Assembly (NCBI RefSeq): GCF_003696345.1
Contig: NZ_RFLX01000004.1
Coordinates: 222,409 to 286,408, forward strand
DNA length: 64,000 bases
From: Teichococcus wenyumeiae
GTDB lineage: Bacteria; Pseudomonadota; Alphaproteobacteria; Acetobacterales; Acetobacteraceae
Reading direction: 5' to 3'
This document shows positions 46,128 through 55,163 of the stretch, in pieces. Below the pieces are notes generated by a model. It ran no database searches, was not told the origin of the DNA, and saw only the letters and a program-made list of their open reading frames with translations. The position numbers were made by a program, and so were the translations under genes. Every line of letters starts with the position of its first letter. The stretch's first letter is position 1.

Positions 46128-48647
46128 ATGCGAACATTGCCAGAACCTTTTGCGGGGTGGTTCGCCGCACGCGGCTGGCGCCCCCGGCCGCACCAGATGG
46201 AGATGCTGGCGGCGGCCGAAGCGGGCGAGAGCGCGCTGCTGATCGCCCCCACCGGTGGCGGCAAGACCCTGGCGGGCTTCCTGCCCAGCCTGATCCAGTT
46301 GCACCGCGACCCGCGCCCTGGCTTGCACACCTTATATGTGTCGCCGCTGAAGGCGCTGGCGGTGGATATCGCCCGCAACCTGACAATCCCCGCCGAGGAA
46401 ATGGGCCTCGACCTGCGGATCGAGACCCGCACCGGCGATACCCCGGCCAACCGCCGCGCCCGGCAGCGGCAGGACCCGCCGCAGATCCTGCTCACCACGC
46501 CCGAAAGCCTGACCCTGCTGCTCTCCCTGCCGGATGCGGGCGAGATCTTCGGCAACCTGGCCTGCGTTGTCATCGACGAGATCCACGCCCTGGCCGGCAC
46601 CAAGCGCGGGGACCAGCTCGCGCTCTGTCTGTCCCGCCTTTCCACCCTGGCGCCGGGCCTGCGGCGGGTGGGGCTTTCCGCCACCGTGGCGCATCCGAAG
46701 GCGCTGGCCGCCTGGTGCGCGCGGGATGCCGATCCGGACAAGGTGCGGCTGGTGCGCGCGGCCGGCGGCGCGGCACCGGAGATCGGCACCATCCTGCCCG
46801 CCGGGCGGCTGCCCTGGGGCGGGCATATGGGCCTTTCCACCATGCCGGAGGTTTATGAGCGGCTGCGGGAAGCCGGCGTTTCCATTGTTTTCACCAATAC
46901 CCGCGCACAGTCGGAGCTCTGCTTCCAGGCACTGTGGCGGCTGAATGAGGACAACCTGCCCATCGCGCTCCACCACGGCTCCCTCACCGTGGAACAGCGG
47001 CGGAAGGTGGAGGCCGCCATGGCGGCGGGGAAGCTGCGCGCCGTGGTCGCCACCGCCTCGCTGGACCTGGGCATCGACTGGGGCGCGGTGGACCAGGTCA
47101 TCCAGGTGGGCGCGCCCAAGGGCGTGGCGCGGCTGCTGCAACGCGTCGGCCGCGCCAACCACCGGATGGACGAGCCTTCCCGCGCCGCGCTGGTGCCCGC
47201 CAACCGCTTCGAGGTCATCGAATGCCGCGCGGCCATCGAGGCCGTGGCCGAGGGCGAGGTGGATGGCGACCCGCCCCGCCCCGGCGGGCTGGACGTGCTG
47301 GCGCAGCATATCCTGGCCATGGCCTGCCACGCCCCCTTCTTCCCCGATGACCTTTATGCGGAGGTGAAGGGCGCCGCCGCCTATGCCACCCTCTCCCGCC
47401 GCGACTTCGACGACACGCTGCGCTTCGTCGAGGATGGCGGCTACGCCCTCTCGGGCTACGAGCGCTTCCGGCGGCTGTTCCGCGACTATGAGGGCCGCGT
47501 GCATGTGCGCGGGCCGCAGGTGGCGCGGCAGTTGCGGATGAACCTCGGCACCATTGTCGAGACGCCGCTGCTCAAGGTGCGGATGCGTGGCGGACCCATC
47601 CTGGGCGAGGTGGAGGAATGGTTCGTCTCCACCCTGGAACCCGGCGACAACTTCATCTTCGCCGGCCAGGTGCTGCGCTATGAGCGGCTGGACCCCATGG
47701 CCGTCATCGTCTCCCGCGGCGGCGAGGGTGAGCCGCGCGTGCCCGCCTATGCCGGCAGCAAGCTGCCGCTCTCCACCAGCCTGGCGCTGCGGGTGCGCGA
47801 GATCCTCTCCAATCCTCGCCACTGGAAGGCGCTGCCGGAGCCAGTGCGGGAATGGCTGGCCATGCAGCGCAAGCGCTCCGAGCTGCCGCCGCTGGAGGGG
47901 CTGCTGGTCGAGGTCTTCCCGCGTGGCAACCGCTGGTTCCTGGTGGCCTATTGCTTCGAGGGACGCTTGGCGCACCAGACGCTGGGCATGCTGGTGACAC
48001 GGCGGATGGAGCATATGGGCTTGGGTCCGCTCGGATTCCTCGGCACCGACTACGTCATGGCGGTGTGGTCGGCCTTCGAGCCCACGGATGTGGAGCACCT
48101 CTTCGAGGAAGACCTGCTGGGCGAGGAGCTGGAGGAATGGATCGCTGAAAGCTCCATGCTGCGGCGGACCTTCCGCAACATCGCCACCATCGCCGGGCTG
48201 CTGGAGAAGAACCATCCGGGCCAGGAGAAGTCCGGGCGGCAGATGAGCATGTCGGCGGACCTCATCTACGACGTGCTGCGCAAGCACGAGCCCGACCATA
48301 TCCTGCTGCGCGCCACCCGTGCCGAGGCCGCCTTCGGCCTGACGGACGTGGCGCGCATCGGCAGCCTGCTGGAACGCGCCCGGGGCCGCATCCGCGTGCG
48401 GCGGCTGAACCGCGTCTCCCCCTTGGCGGTGCCGGCATTGATCGAGGAAGGGCGCGAATGGGTCTCCGGCAGCGCCGAGGATGCGCTGCTGGCCGAGGCC
48501 GTGGCCCTGGTGGAAGAAGCCACCGGCGGCGAGGATAGCTTCACCGGTGATCTTACCGACGGCACGCCGGAAGCATCCGCGCCCAAGGAACACCCACCCC
48601 GCCAGTCCCGCTCCATGCGCCTCGCGCGCCGGCGGCCACGGCGCTAA
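46128..48647 (+). CDS. ligase-associated DNA damage response DEXH-box helicase
   Basis: This is an Lhr-core-like superfamily 2 helicase of bacterial repair clusters that also carry an ATP-dependent ligase, an exonuclease and PdeM. The 839-residue protein shows Walker A LLIAPTGGGKTLAG (about residues 37-50), DEIH in VVIDEIHAL, SAT in VGLSATVAH, helicase C-terminal motifs ATASLDLGIDWG and QRVGRANHRMD, and the long winged-helix/C-terminal region. ATG 46128 gives MRTLPEPFAGWFAARGW; in-frame codons further upstream lie in the acyltransferase remnant. Ligase and exonuclease genes are not in the window. Confidence 0.92.
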   Translation: MRTLPEPFAGWFAARGWRPRPHQMEMLAAAEAGESALLIAPTGGGKTLAGFLPSLIQLHRDPRPGLHTLYVSPLKALAVDIARNLTIPAEEMGLDLRIETRTGDTPANRRARQRQDPPQILLTTPESLTLLLSLPDAGEIFGNLACVVIDEIHALAGTKRGDQLALCLSRLSTLAPGLRRVGLSATVAHPKALAAWCARDADPDKVRLVRAAGGAAPEIGTILPAGRLPWGGHMGLSTMPEVYERLREAGVSIVFTNTRAQSELCFQALWRLNEDNLPIALHHGSLTVEQRRKVEAAMAAGKLRAVVATASLDLGIDWGAVDQVIQVGAPKGVARLLQRVGRANHRMDEPSRAALVPANRFEVIECRAAIEAVAEGEVDGDPPRPGGLDVLAQHILAMACHAPFFPDDLYAEVKGAAAYATLSRRDFDDTLRFVEDGGYALSGYERFRRLFRDYEGRVHVRGPQVARQLRMNLGTIVETPLLKVRMRGGPILGEVEEWFVSTLEPGDNFIFAGQVLRYERLDPMAVIVSRGGEGEPRVPAYAGSKLPLSTSLALRVREILSNPRHWKALPEPVREWLAMQRKRSELPPLEGLLVEVFPRGNRWFLVAYCFEGRLAHQTLGMLVTRRMEHMGLGPLGFLGTDYVMAVWSAFEPTDVEHLFEEDLLGEELEEWIAESSMLRRTFRNIATIAGLLEKNHPGQEKSGRQMSMSADLIYDVLRKHEPDHILLRATRAEAAFGLTDVARIGSLLERARGRIRVRRLNRVSPLAVPALIEEGREWVSGSAEDALLAEAVALVEEATGGEDSFTGDLTDGTPEASAPKEHPPRQSRSMRLARRRPRR

Positions 48648-48663
48648 CGACGGCTGGACCCAG

Positions 48664-49203
48664 ATGAAAAGCACAGATCAGAGTGTCACGCTGCTGGCGC
48701 AGCAGCTTCTCGACAACGGCTTCGAGCGGTTCACCCCGCGCGAGCGGCGGGTCCTGCTGCAGATCGCCAAGCGCCACCCGGTGACGCGGAACGTCAACCA
48801 CGCCGTGGCGGATGCGGACAGCCTGGGGGACCGCATCGCGGACAAGGTGGCGCGCTTCGGCGGCTCCTGGACCTTCATCAACCTCTTCGTGGGCACCATG
48901 GCGGCCTGGGTTCTGGCCAATACCGTTATCCTGACCCGCTATGGCACGCCCTTCGACGCCTATCCCTTTATCTTCCTCAATCTCGTGCTCTCGATGATCG
49001 CGGCCTTGCAGGCGCCGCTGATCATGATGTCGCAGAACCGGCAGGCGGAACGTGACCGCATGACGGCCTCCCTCGACTACGAGGTCAACCTGAAGGCCGA
49101 GATCGAGATCATGGCGTTGCACGAGAAGCTGGACGCCCTTCGCTTCGATCAGTTGGAGCGGAAGCTGGACATTATGCTGGATCGGCTTGCTTCAAGATCT
49201 TGA
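48664..49203 (+). CDS. DUF1003 family membrane protein
   Basis: A 179-residue protein. Its N-terminal soluble part ends in RIADKVARFGGSWTFINLF, followed by two membrane helices (about residues 80-98 and 108-127). The family core PFIFLNLVLSMIAALQAPLIMMSQNRQAERDR and a C-terminal amphipathic helix (EVNLKAEIEIMALHEKLD) come next. Family members are of unknown function (cyclic-nucleotide-binding-protein-associated in some annotations). It lies 16 bp after the helicase gene and 60 bp before pdeM, breaking the usual helicase-PdeM pair. Confidence 0.9.
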   Translation: MKSTDQSVTLLAQQLLDNGFERFTPRERRVLLQIAKRHPVTRNVNHAVADADSLGDRIADKVARFGGSWTFINLFVGTMAAWVLANTVILTRYGTPFDAYPFIFLNLVLSMIAALQAPLIMMSQNRQAERDRMTASLDYEVNLKAEIEIMALHEKLDALRFDQLERKLDIMLDRLASRS

Positions 49204-49263
49204 CAGCCGGCAGCAGTTTGCACCTTCCCGGCTCTTCCGCCCTCCGCTAACCCGTTGTTGAAC

Positions 49264-49989
49264 ATGATCTCCGCACCCGTGCATCTGGCCGGCGAGCGTC
49301 TTTTGCTCGATCCTTCCGGCGCCCTGTTCTGGCCCAGCCGGCAGATCCTGGCTGTTTCCGACCTGCATCTGGAAAAGGGCAGCCACTTCGCCCGGCACGG
49401 CCGCTTCGTGCCCCCCTACGATACCCGTGAGACGCTGTCCCGCCTCGCGCCTCTGATGCGGCGCTACACGCCGGGGCGCATCGTTTTCCTGGGCGACAGC
49501 TTCCACGACGCCGAGGGCGCCTCCCGCATGCAGGCGGCGGACCGCGCGGCGCTGATGCACCTGCTGGGCAACCGGCTGGTCACCTGGGTGCTGGGCAACC
49601 ACGACCCGGTGGCGCCGGATGGCCTGCCGGGTGAGGCGGTGGAGGAATTCCGCGAAGGCCCCTTCGTGTTCCGCCATATCGGGATGGCGGGCAAGGAGGT
49701 CGGCTTCGAGTTCAGCGGCCATTTCCACCCCAAGGCCAGCCTGCCCACCCGCTGCGGCCCGGTGACGCGCCCCTGCTTCCTGGCCGATGCGCGGCGCGTG
49801 ATGCTGCCGGCCTTCGGCGCCTATACCGGTGGGCTGGAAATCACGGCCCAGCCCATCGCGGCGCTGTTCCCGCGCGGCGGCCGCGCCTTCCTGCTGGGCA
49901 AGGACCGGCTCTACAGCGCCGCTGTCGGGCCGATGAAGCATCTTGCCGCGGTGACCGGAAGGCCGGCTGAATCGTTACAGCCGACATGA
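49264..49989 (+). CDS. pdeM: ligase-associated metallophosphoesterase PdeM
   Basis: This is a calcineurin-like nuclease/phosphoesterase of the ligase-associated damage-response set. The ~241-residue protein has VSDLHLEKGSHFARHG (about residues 34-49), FLGDSFHD, LGNHDPVAPDG and FSGHFHPK, the four metal-binding motifs in order. An in-frame TTG (49255) precedes ATG 49264; neither has a clear ribosome-binding site. It probably shares a transcript with the helicase and DUF1003 genes. Confidence 0.9.
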   Translation: MISAPVHLAGERLLLDPSGALFWPSRQILAVSDLHLEKGSHFARHGRFVPPYDTRETLSRLAPLMRRYTPGRIVFLGDSFHDAEGASRMQAADRAALMHLLGNRLVTWVLGNHDPVAPDGLPGEAVEEFREGPFVFRHIGMAGKEVGFEFSGHFHPKASLPTRCGPVTRPCFLADARRVMLPAFGAYTGGLEITAQPIAALFPRGGRAFLLGKDRLYSAAVGPMKHLAAVTGRPAESLQPT

Positions 49990-50134
49990 AAGCTTCATCA
50001 TTCTCCGCCACCCCCGGAAGCCAGGGAGCGCTCCGGCCGGCAACTCACCCGAATCCCCCAGCAGCCGCAAAGGGCTTTGCACAGGCCAGGCCCGCCAGCG
50101 GCGGCACGGTACCGGCGGGGGAGCGGCCCGCCTC

Positions 50135-50884
50135 ATGAACGTCGCCAGCACCTCGACGCAGGTTCCCTCGCTGGCCGCGCTGCGTGCCGGCTTCAAGGGG
50201 CTGCGCGTGGTGGGGGATGTGCATGGCGACGCGAATGGCTTCGGCGCCGCCCTGGCCGGGGCAAAGGACAAGCGGCTCTTCACGGTGCAGCTTGGTGACC
50301 TGACGGACCGGGGGCCGGACAGCGCCGCCACCCTGCGCATGGCGCTGGAGATGGTAACCGAGCACCAGGGCATCTTTCTGCTGGGTAACCACGACCACAA
50401 GCTGCGGCGGGCGCTTTCCGGCGCCCTGGTGCGGCCGGACCCGGAAGGGTTGGGCGTGACGCTGAAGCAGATCGCCGCCGCCCCGGATGCCGAGGCGCTG
50501 CGGCAGGGGGCGCTGGATGTCATCGGCCGCGCCCCGGCCTGGCTGCGGCTGGGACCCTGGCTGTTCGTCCATGGCGGCTTCCACCCGCGCATGCTGCGGG
50601 AACCACCGCCGCCACACGCCGGCAGCAGCAAGCCGGAAGGGCTGGTTCCCCGGGCGCTGTTTGGCCAGGTCACCAGCCGCACCCGCATCGACGGCTATCC
50701 GGAGCGGCTGCACAACTGGGTGCACCGCATCCCTTCCGGCATCACCGTCTATTGCGGGCATGAGACCCGCAGCGCCGATGGCCGGCCTTATGTCGCCGTG
50801 GCGGCGGCCGGCGGGCGGGCGGTGTTCCTGGATACCGGGGCCGGCAAGGGTGGCCATCTCTCCTGGATCGACCTGCCCTGGTAG
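50135..50884 (+). CDS. PP1/PP2A-like metallophosphatase
   Basis: The 249-residue protein has the PPP-type motifs: GDVHGD (about residues 27-32), GDLTDRGPDS, LLGNHDHKLRR, HGGFHP, and CGHETRS near the end, in the order of serine/threonine phosphatases and bacterial PrpE/ApaH-type enzymes. The substrate may be a phosphoprotein or a dinucleotide polyphosphate. It begins 145 bp after pdeM; the regulator gene at 50889 converges on it 4 bp after its stop. Confidence 0.88.
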   Translation: MNVASTSTQVPSLAALRAGFKGLRVVGDVHGDANGFGAALAGAKDKRLFTVQLGDLTDRGPDSAATLRMALEMVTEHQGIFLLGNHDHKLRRALSGALVRPDPEGLGVTLKQIAAAPDAEALRQGALDVIGRAPAWLRLGPWLFVHGGFHPRMLREPPPPHAGSSKPEGLVPRALFGQVTSRTRIDGYPERLHNWVHRIPSGITVYCGHETRSADGRPYVAVAAAGGRAVFLDTGAGKGGHLSWIDLPW

Positions 50885-50888
50885 GGGC

Positions 50889-51668
50889 TCAGCCCCCTGC
50901 CCGATCCTCCGCCACAAGCCCCTGGCGGTCCCGCTTCCGCAGCGATTCCGACAGCCGCCCGGCTTCCGCCCGCAGCGACCGGAAGGCGCGCTCGGTGAAG
51001 CCGATATGGTCGCGCATGGCTTCCGCCGCCGCCTCGGGCTGGCCTTGCAGGATAGCGGCGGCGATGGCGCGGTGCTGCGCCAGGATCTCGCCGCGCAGGG
51101 TGTCGCGCTGCCAGTATTGCTCGTGGCTGAACAGGATGCCCCGCCGCAGCAGCACGGCGAAGACCCGCAGCACATGCAGCAGCACCAGGTTGTGGCTGGC
51201 CTCATGCACCAGCAGGTGCAGCCGGGTATCGGCCTCGGCCTCCTCCGCCGGCTGGGCGCGGGCATGGGCGGCTTCCATGGCCACCAGGCATTCCTCCAGC
51301 GCCGCGCGCTCCGGCGGCGTGATGCGGCTGGCGGCCAGGGCGGCGGCCTGCGGCTCGATCAGGCGGCGGTACTCGAAGTAATCCTCGGCCATGCGGGGGC
51401 TGGTGCCGAAGAGCCCGGCTAGCGGCGCGGAGAGCGGCGCCATGAAATCCGCCACCTGCGTGCCGGCGCGGGAGGATTCCAGCAGCCCCTTTTCCTCCAG
51501 CGCCGCCAGCGCCTCCCGCAATGAAGGGCGGGAGACGCCCAGCCGTTCCGCCAACTCACGCTCCGGCGCCAGACGGTCCCCCGGGCGCAGCACGCCTTCC
51601 AGCACCAGCCCTTCCAGATGCGCGGCGACGGCACTGGCCAGCGGCGGGGGCCGGATGGGATCGGGCAT
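50889..51668 (-). CDS. GntR family (FadR/FCD) transcriptional regulator
   Basis: The 259-residue protein has an N-terminal winged HTH (LRPGDRLAPERELAERLGVSR, about residues 28-48) and a C-terminal FCD ligand-binding domain with the metal-binding Asp/His set in the helices starting DTRLHLLVHEASHN and ending MRDHIGFTERAF. It is divergent from the L-lactate dehydrogenase-type gene at 51754, with 85 bp between. By position and family (LldR/PdhR/FadR) it probably controls that gene in response to a hydroxy or keto acid. Confidence 0.9.
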   Translation of the reverse strand: MPDPIRPPPLASAVAAHLEGLVLEGVLRPGDRLAPERELAERLGVSRPSLREALAALEEKGLLESSRAGTQVADFMAPLSAPLAGLFGTSPRMAEDYFEYRRLIEPQAAALAASRITPPERAALEECLVAMEAAHARAQPAEEAEADTRLHLLVHEASHNLVLLHVLRVFAVLLRRGILFSHEQYWQRDTLRGEILAQHRAIAAAILQGQPEAAAEAMRDHIGFTERAFRSLRAEAGRLSESLRKRDRQGLVAEDRAGG

Positions 51669-51683
51669 GGCCTGCGGTTCTCC

Positions 51684-51702
51684 TGGTCAAAACTCTTTAC
51701 CA
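51684..51702. promoter_or_regulatory. candidate GntR-type operator upstream of lldD
   Basis: TGGT (51684-51687) and ACCA (51699-51702) form a 4-bp inverted repeat with an 11-base AT-rich centre in the divergent region. FadR-family sites are TGGT-N3-ACCA, so the spacing is unusual and the call is weak. Confidence 0.3.
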
Positions 51703-51753
51703 AAACCGGACGCGGGTGGAAACTGGCCGGAAAGAGGCCACCGAGGACAGATC

Positions 51754-52950
51754 ATGCCCACCGTCACCAATATCGAGGACCTGCGCCATGTCGCGCGCCG
51801 GCGCATCCCCCGCGCCATCTTCGACTATGCCGACCGCGGCTCCTACGACGAGGCCAGCCTGCGCGCCAACCGCGAGGACCTGCAGGCGCTGAAGCTGCGC
51901 CAGCGCGTCATGATCGATGTCTCGGACCGCAACACCGCCACAACCATGCTGGGCGAGCCGGTGACCATGCCCGTCGGCATCGCCCCCACCGGCCTGACCG
52001 GGCTGTTCCACGCGGATGGCGAGATCCTGGGCTGCCGCGCCGCCCATGCCTTCGGCGTGCCCTTCACCCTTTCCACCATGTCCATCTGCTCGATCGAGGA
52101 TGTGGCGGGCGCGGTGGACAAGCCCTTCTGGTTCCAGCTCTACGTGATGCGGGACCGTGGCTTCTCCCGCTCCCTGGTGGAGCGGGCGATCGCCGCCAAG
52201 TGCTCGGCGCTGGTGCTGACGCTGGACCTGCAGATCCAGGGCCAGCGGCACAACGACATCAAGAACGGCCTGGCGGTGCCGCCGAAACTGACGCTGCGCA
52301 ACATGCTGGACGTTGCCACCAAGCCGCTCTGGGCGATGAAGGTGCTGCAGGGCAAGCGCAAGAGCTTCGGCAACCTCGCTGACGCGCCCGGTGCCAAGGA
52401 AGGGCTGAACACCCTGTCCCACTGGATCGCGGGGCAATTCGACCCCTCGCTCTCCTGGAAGGACGTGGAGTGGATCCGCTCCATCTGGCCCGGCAAGCTG
52501 ATCCTGAAGGGCGTGCTGGATGTGGATGACGCCCGCATCGCCGCCAGCATGGGCGCGGATGCCATGGTGGTGTCCAACCATGGCGGCCGGCAGCTCGATG
52601 GCGCGCCTTCCTCCATCTCGGTCCTGCCCTCCATCGTCGAGGCGGTGGGCGACCAGACCGAGATCATGATGGATGGCGGCGTGCGCTCCGGCCAGGATGT
52701 GCTGAAGGCGCTGGCGCTGGGCGCCAAGAGCTGCCTGATCGGCAAGGCCTGGCTCTACGGCCTCGCCGCCGGCGGGCAGCAGGGCGTAACCCAGGCGCTG
52801 GAGGTGATCCGCAAGGAGCTGGACATCAGCATGGCGCTGACCGGCACCCGCGACGTGCGCGAGGTGACCTCCGAGGTGCTCTATGCGCCCCGCCATGGCG
52901 ACGTGGTGCGCCCGGCCGGCGGCCGCCCGACGGCCGCGGCGGCGGAATGA
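51754..52950 (+). CDS. lldD: FMN-dependent L-lactate (alpha-hydroxy acid) dehydrogenase
   Basis: It oxidises L-lactate (or a related 2-hydroxy acid) to pyruvate with electrons passed to quinone. The 398-residue protein shows the FMN-binding IAPTGLTGLFHADGE block, LSTMSICSIEDV, WFQLYVMRDRG, LILKGVLDVDDA and the catalytic SNHGGRQLDGAPS with H276, then DGGVRSGQDVLKALALGA. The start has GAGGACAG 5 bases upstream. It lies divergent to the FadR-type regulator and stands alone on its transcript as far as visible. Confidence 0.93.
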   Translation: MPTVTNIEDLRHVARRRIPRAIFDYADRGSYDEASLRANREDLQALKLRQRVMIDVSDRNTATTMLGEPVTMPVGIAPTGLTGLFHADGEILGCRAAHAFGVPFTLSTMSICSIEDVAGAVDKPFWFQLYVMRDRGFSRSLVERAIAAKCSALVLTLDLQIQGQRHNDIKNGLAVPPKLTLRNMLDVATKPLWAMKVLQGKRKSFGNLADAPGAKEGLNTLSHWIAGQFDPSLSWKDVEWIRSIWPGKLILKGVLDVDDARIAASMGADAMVVSNHGGRQLDGAPSSISVLPSIVEAVGDQTEIMMDGGVRSGQDVLKALALGAKSCLIGKAWLYGLAAGGQQGVTQALEVIRKELDISMALTGTRDVREVTSEVLYAPRHGDVVRPAGGRPTAAAAE

Positions 52951-53055
52951 CGCGCGCGGGCGCCGCCCCTGGCAGGGGCGGCGCCCGCAGCTTGTCACAA
53001 TTCGAAAGGCGCCTTCCCCCGTTACAGCCGCTGCGCGGCGTGCCACATTGGCGCC

Positions 53056-53592
53056 ATGCGGCAACTGATTCTGCTGCGGCACGCCAAGTCGTCCTGGGAC
53101 GACCCCGCGATGCCGGACCACGCCCGCCCCCTCAACGCGCGTGGCAAGCGCGCGGCCGTGGTGATGGCGGCCGTGATGCGCGACCTCGGCCTGGCGCCGG
53201 ATGCCGTGCTCGTGTCCTCTGCCCGCCGGACGCTGCAGACGCTGGAGGCGCTCTCGCCCCTGCTGGACAGCCCGATCATCGAGCCGATGGACGACCTCTA
53301 CCTCGCGCCCTGGGAGCGGATGTTGCAAACGCTGCGCGGCATACCTGAGACGGTGCGCAGCGTGCTGCTCATCGGCCATAATCCCGGCATGCACGACCTC
53401 GCGCTGGCCCTGGCCGGGCATGAGGCCATGGAACGCGGCACCGCCCCGGGCACCAAGCGCCTCGCCGGCGGCTATCCCACCGCGGCGCTGGCGGAATTCG
53501 CGGTGGCGACGCCCTGGGCGGAGCTGGCGCCGGGGGAGGCCAGGCTGATCCGCTTCATCGCGCCCAACGACCTGCCCGAGATGGCGGCCTGA
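53056..53592 (+). CDS. SixA-like histidine phosphatase
   Basis: This is a short histidine-phosphatase-superfamily protein (178 residues) with LLRHAKSSWDDP (catalytic RHA at residues 8-10), VLVSSARRTLQTLEAL, and LIGHNPGMHDLAL carrying the second catalytic His. SixA-type enzymes remove phosphate from phosphohistidine. The CHAD gene begins 10 bp downstream, a pairing common in proteobacteria, hinting at polyphosphate or phosphohistidine metabolism. Confidence 0.9.
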   Translation: MRQLILLRHAKSSWDDPAMPDHARPLNARGKRAAVVMAAVMRDLGLAPDAVLVSSARRTLQTLEALSPLLDSPIIEPMDDLYLAPWERMLQTLRGIPETVRSVLLIGHNPGMHDLALALAGHEAMERGTAPGTKRLAGGYPTAALAEFAVATPWAELAPGEARLIRFIAPNDLPEMAA

Positions 53593-53602
53593 GCCGCACC
53601 CC

Positions 53603-55126
53603 ATGACCGAGCCGGAGCCCCTGCCCGAGCCTGCGCCGCCACCCGCGCCGGAACCTGCCATCGTGCCCGCCGGTCCGCTCCTGGAGCTGGAACTGGCCCT
53701 GCCGCCGGAGAGCGTGGCGCAGCTCTGGCGCCATCCCGCCCTCGTCCGCCGGCTGGCGGGGCGGCCGCGCGGCGTGGCGGAAAGCTGCGTCTGGCTGGAT
53801 ACGGCCGATGGCCATCTGGCCAAGCTCGGCCAGGCGCTGGAAGCGCCGCGCAAGGGTCCGCGCCGCCACCTGCAGGCGCTGCCGCCACCCGGCTTCACCC
53901 CGCCCGGCGCCGCGCCGGCGATGCTGGGCGAATACGGTGCCGGGAACGCGCCCGATGCCGCGAAGGGCGAGGCACTCCTACCCCTGGCAGCCTTCGAGGG
54001 CCGGCGGGTGGAGGCGGAATGCGGCTCGGTACGTCTGGTGCTGCGGCATGGCAACCTGCGGTGCGTGGCGGCCGAGGCGCCCGTCGCGCGCCTGCTGCTC
54101 AGCGGCCCGGCCACGGAGGTGCTGCCGCTGGCCCAGGCGCTGGCGCAGGACCTGCCCTTGCTGCCGGCCGTTGCGGGCATGGCGGAAACCGCCCGGGCCC
54201 TGTCCCGCCAGGACAGCCCCCGCCCCCGCCGCCTGGGCCCGCCGGACCTGCATGAATCGGGCACGGTGGAGGAGGCCCTGAGCCTCGCCATCGCGCATCT
54301 GGCCGAGGTGCTGGTGGCGCAGGCCGAACGCGTGCGGCGGATGGAAGGACCGGAAGGCGTGCACCAGTGCCGCGTCGCCACGCGCCGGCTGCGCTCCTGC
54401 CTGAAGCAGTTCCGGCCGGTACTGGACGGCATCCGGTTGCGCGAACTGGACGCCATGCTGCGCGACTTCGCCCGTGCCATGGGCGAAGCACGCGACCTGG
54501 ATGTCTTCCTGAAGGACCTTGGCGCCGATCTGGCCACGGCCGCCGGCCCCGGGGAGCGGCGCCTGGAGGCCCTGCTGCGCACCGCCCGGGCACGGCGGGA
54601 CGCCGCTTACACCAAGCTCCGCACCATGCTGGATGGGCCGGAGTTCCGCCGGCTGATCTGGTCCGCCACCGAGTTGGCTGTGCTGCGGGACTGGGGTGCG
54701 GAAACGGCGGTGGAGGCCGCGACGCCGCTGCGCGCCTTTGCCCTCACCACCCTCACCCGCCGCTGGAAGAAGCTTCGGAAAAAGGGTGCCGATATCGGGT
54801 CGGCCGATGCCGAGGCGCTGCACGAGATCCGCCTGGAAGCCAAGCGGATGCGCTACGCCGCGGAACTCTTCGCGCCGCTCTGGCCGGGCAAGGCCGCGCG
54901 GCGCTTCATCAAGCGGCTTTCCGCCGTGCAGGATGCGCTGGGTATCGCCAACGATACCCATGTGGCGCGTGCCCTGGTGGCGGGGCTCGGCGGCCGGGGC
55001 GGCGCGGGACCCTGGGCCGTGGGCCTGGCGGAGGGTTTCGCGCTGGCGCAGGGCGCTGGGGTGCGGGAGCAGGCGGTCAAGGCCTGGGCGAAACTGCAGC
55101 GCCAGGATGTATTCTGGCATAGCTGA
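53603..55126 (+). CDS. CYTH-CHAD protein with degenerate CYTH half
   Basis: The 507-residue protein has an N-terminal CYTH-like region (about residues 28-200) and a C-terminal CHAD domain (about 230-500) with the basic signature VHQCRVATRRLRSCLKQFRPVL and later HEIRLEAKRMRYAAELF, the conserved His/Lys/Arg helix pair thought to bind polyphosphate. In the CYTH half the hallmark ExExK is read as ELELAL, so the Lys is missing and triphosphatase activity is doubtful. An acidic Pro/Glu-rich N-terminus of about 20 residues precedes it. Confidence 0.88.
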   Translation: MTEPEPLPEPAPPPAPEPAIVPAGPLLELELALPPESVAQLWRHPALVRRLAGRPRGVAESCVWLDTADGHLAKLGQALEAPRKGPRRHLQALPPPGFTPPGAAPAMLGEYGAGNAPDAAKGEALLPLAAFEGRRVEAECGSVRLVLRHGNLRCVAAEAPVARLLLSGPATEVLPLAQALAQDLPLLPAVAGMAETARALSRQDSPRPRRLGPPDLHESGTVEEALSLAIAHLAEVLVAQAERVRRMEGPEGVHQCRVATRRLRSCLKQFRPVLDGIRLRELDAMLRDFARAMGEARDLDVFLKDLGADLATAAGPGERRLEALLRTARARRDAAYTKLRTMLDGPEFRRLIWSATELAVLRDWGAETAVEAATPLRAFALTTLTRRWKKLRKKGADIGSADAEALHEIRLEAKRMRYAAELFAPLWPGKAARRFIKRLSAVQDALGIANDTHVARALVAGLGGRGGAGPWAVGLAEGFALAQGAGVREQAVKAWAKLQRQDVFWHS

Positions 55127-55163
55127 GGCTTGACCAGCCTACTCCCCGCTTGAACCAGCCCCT

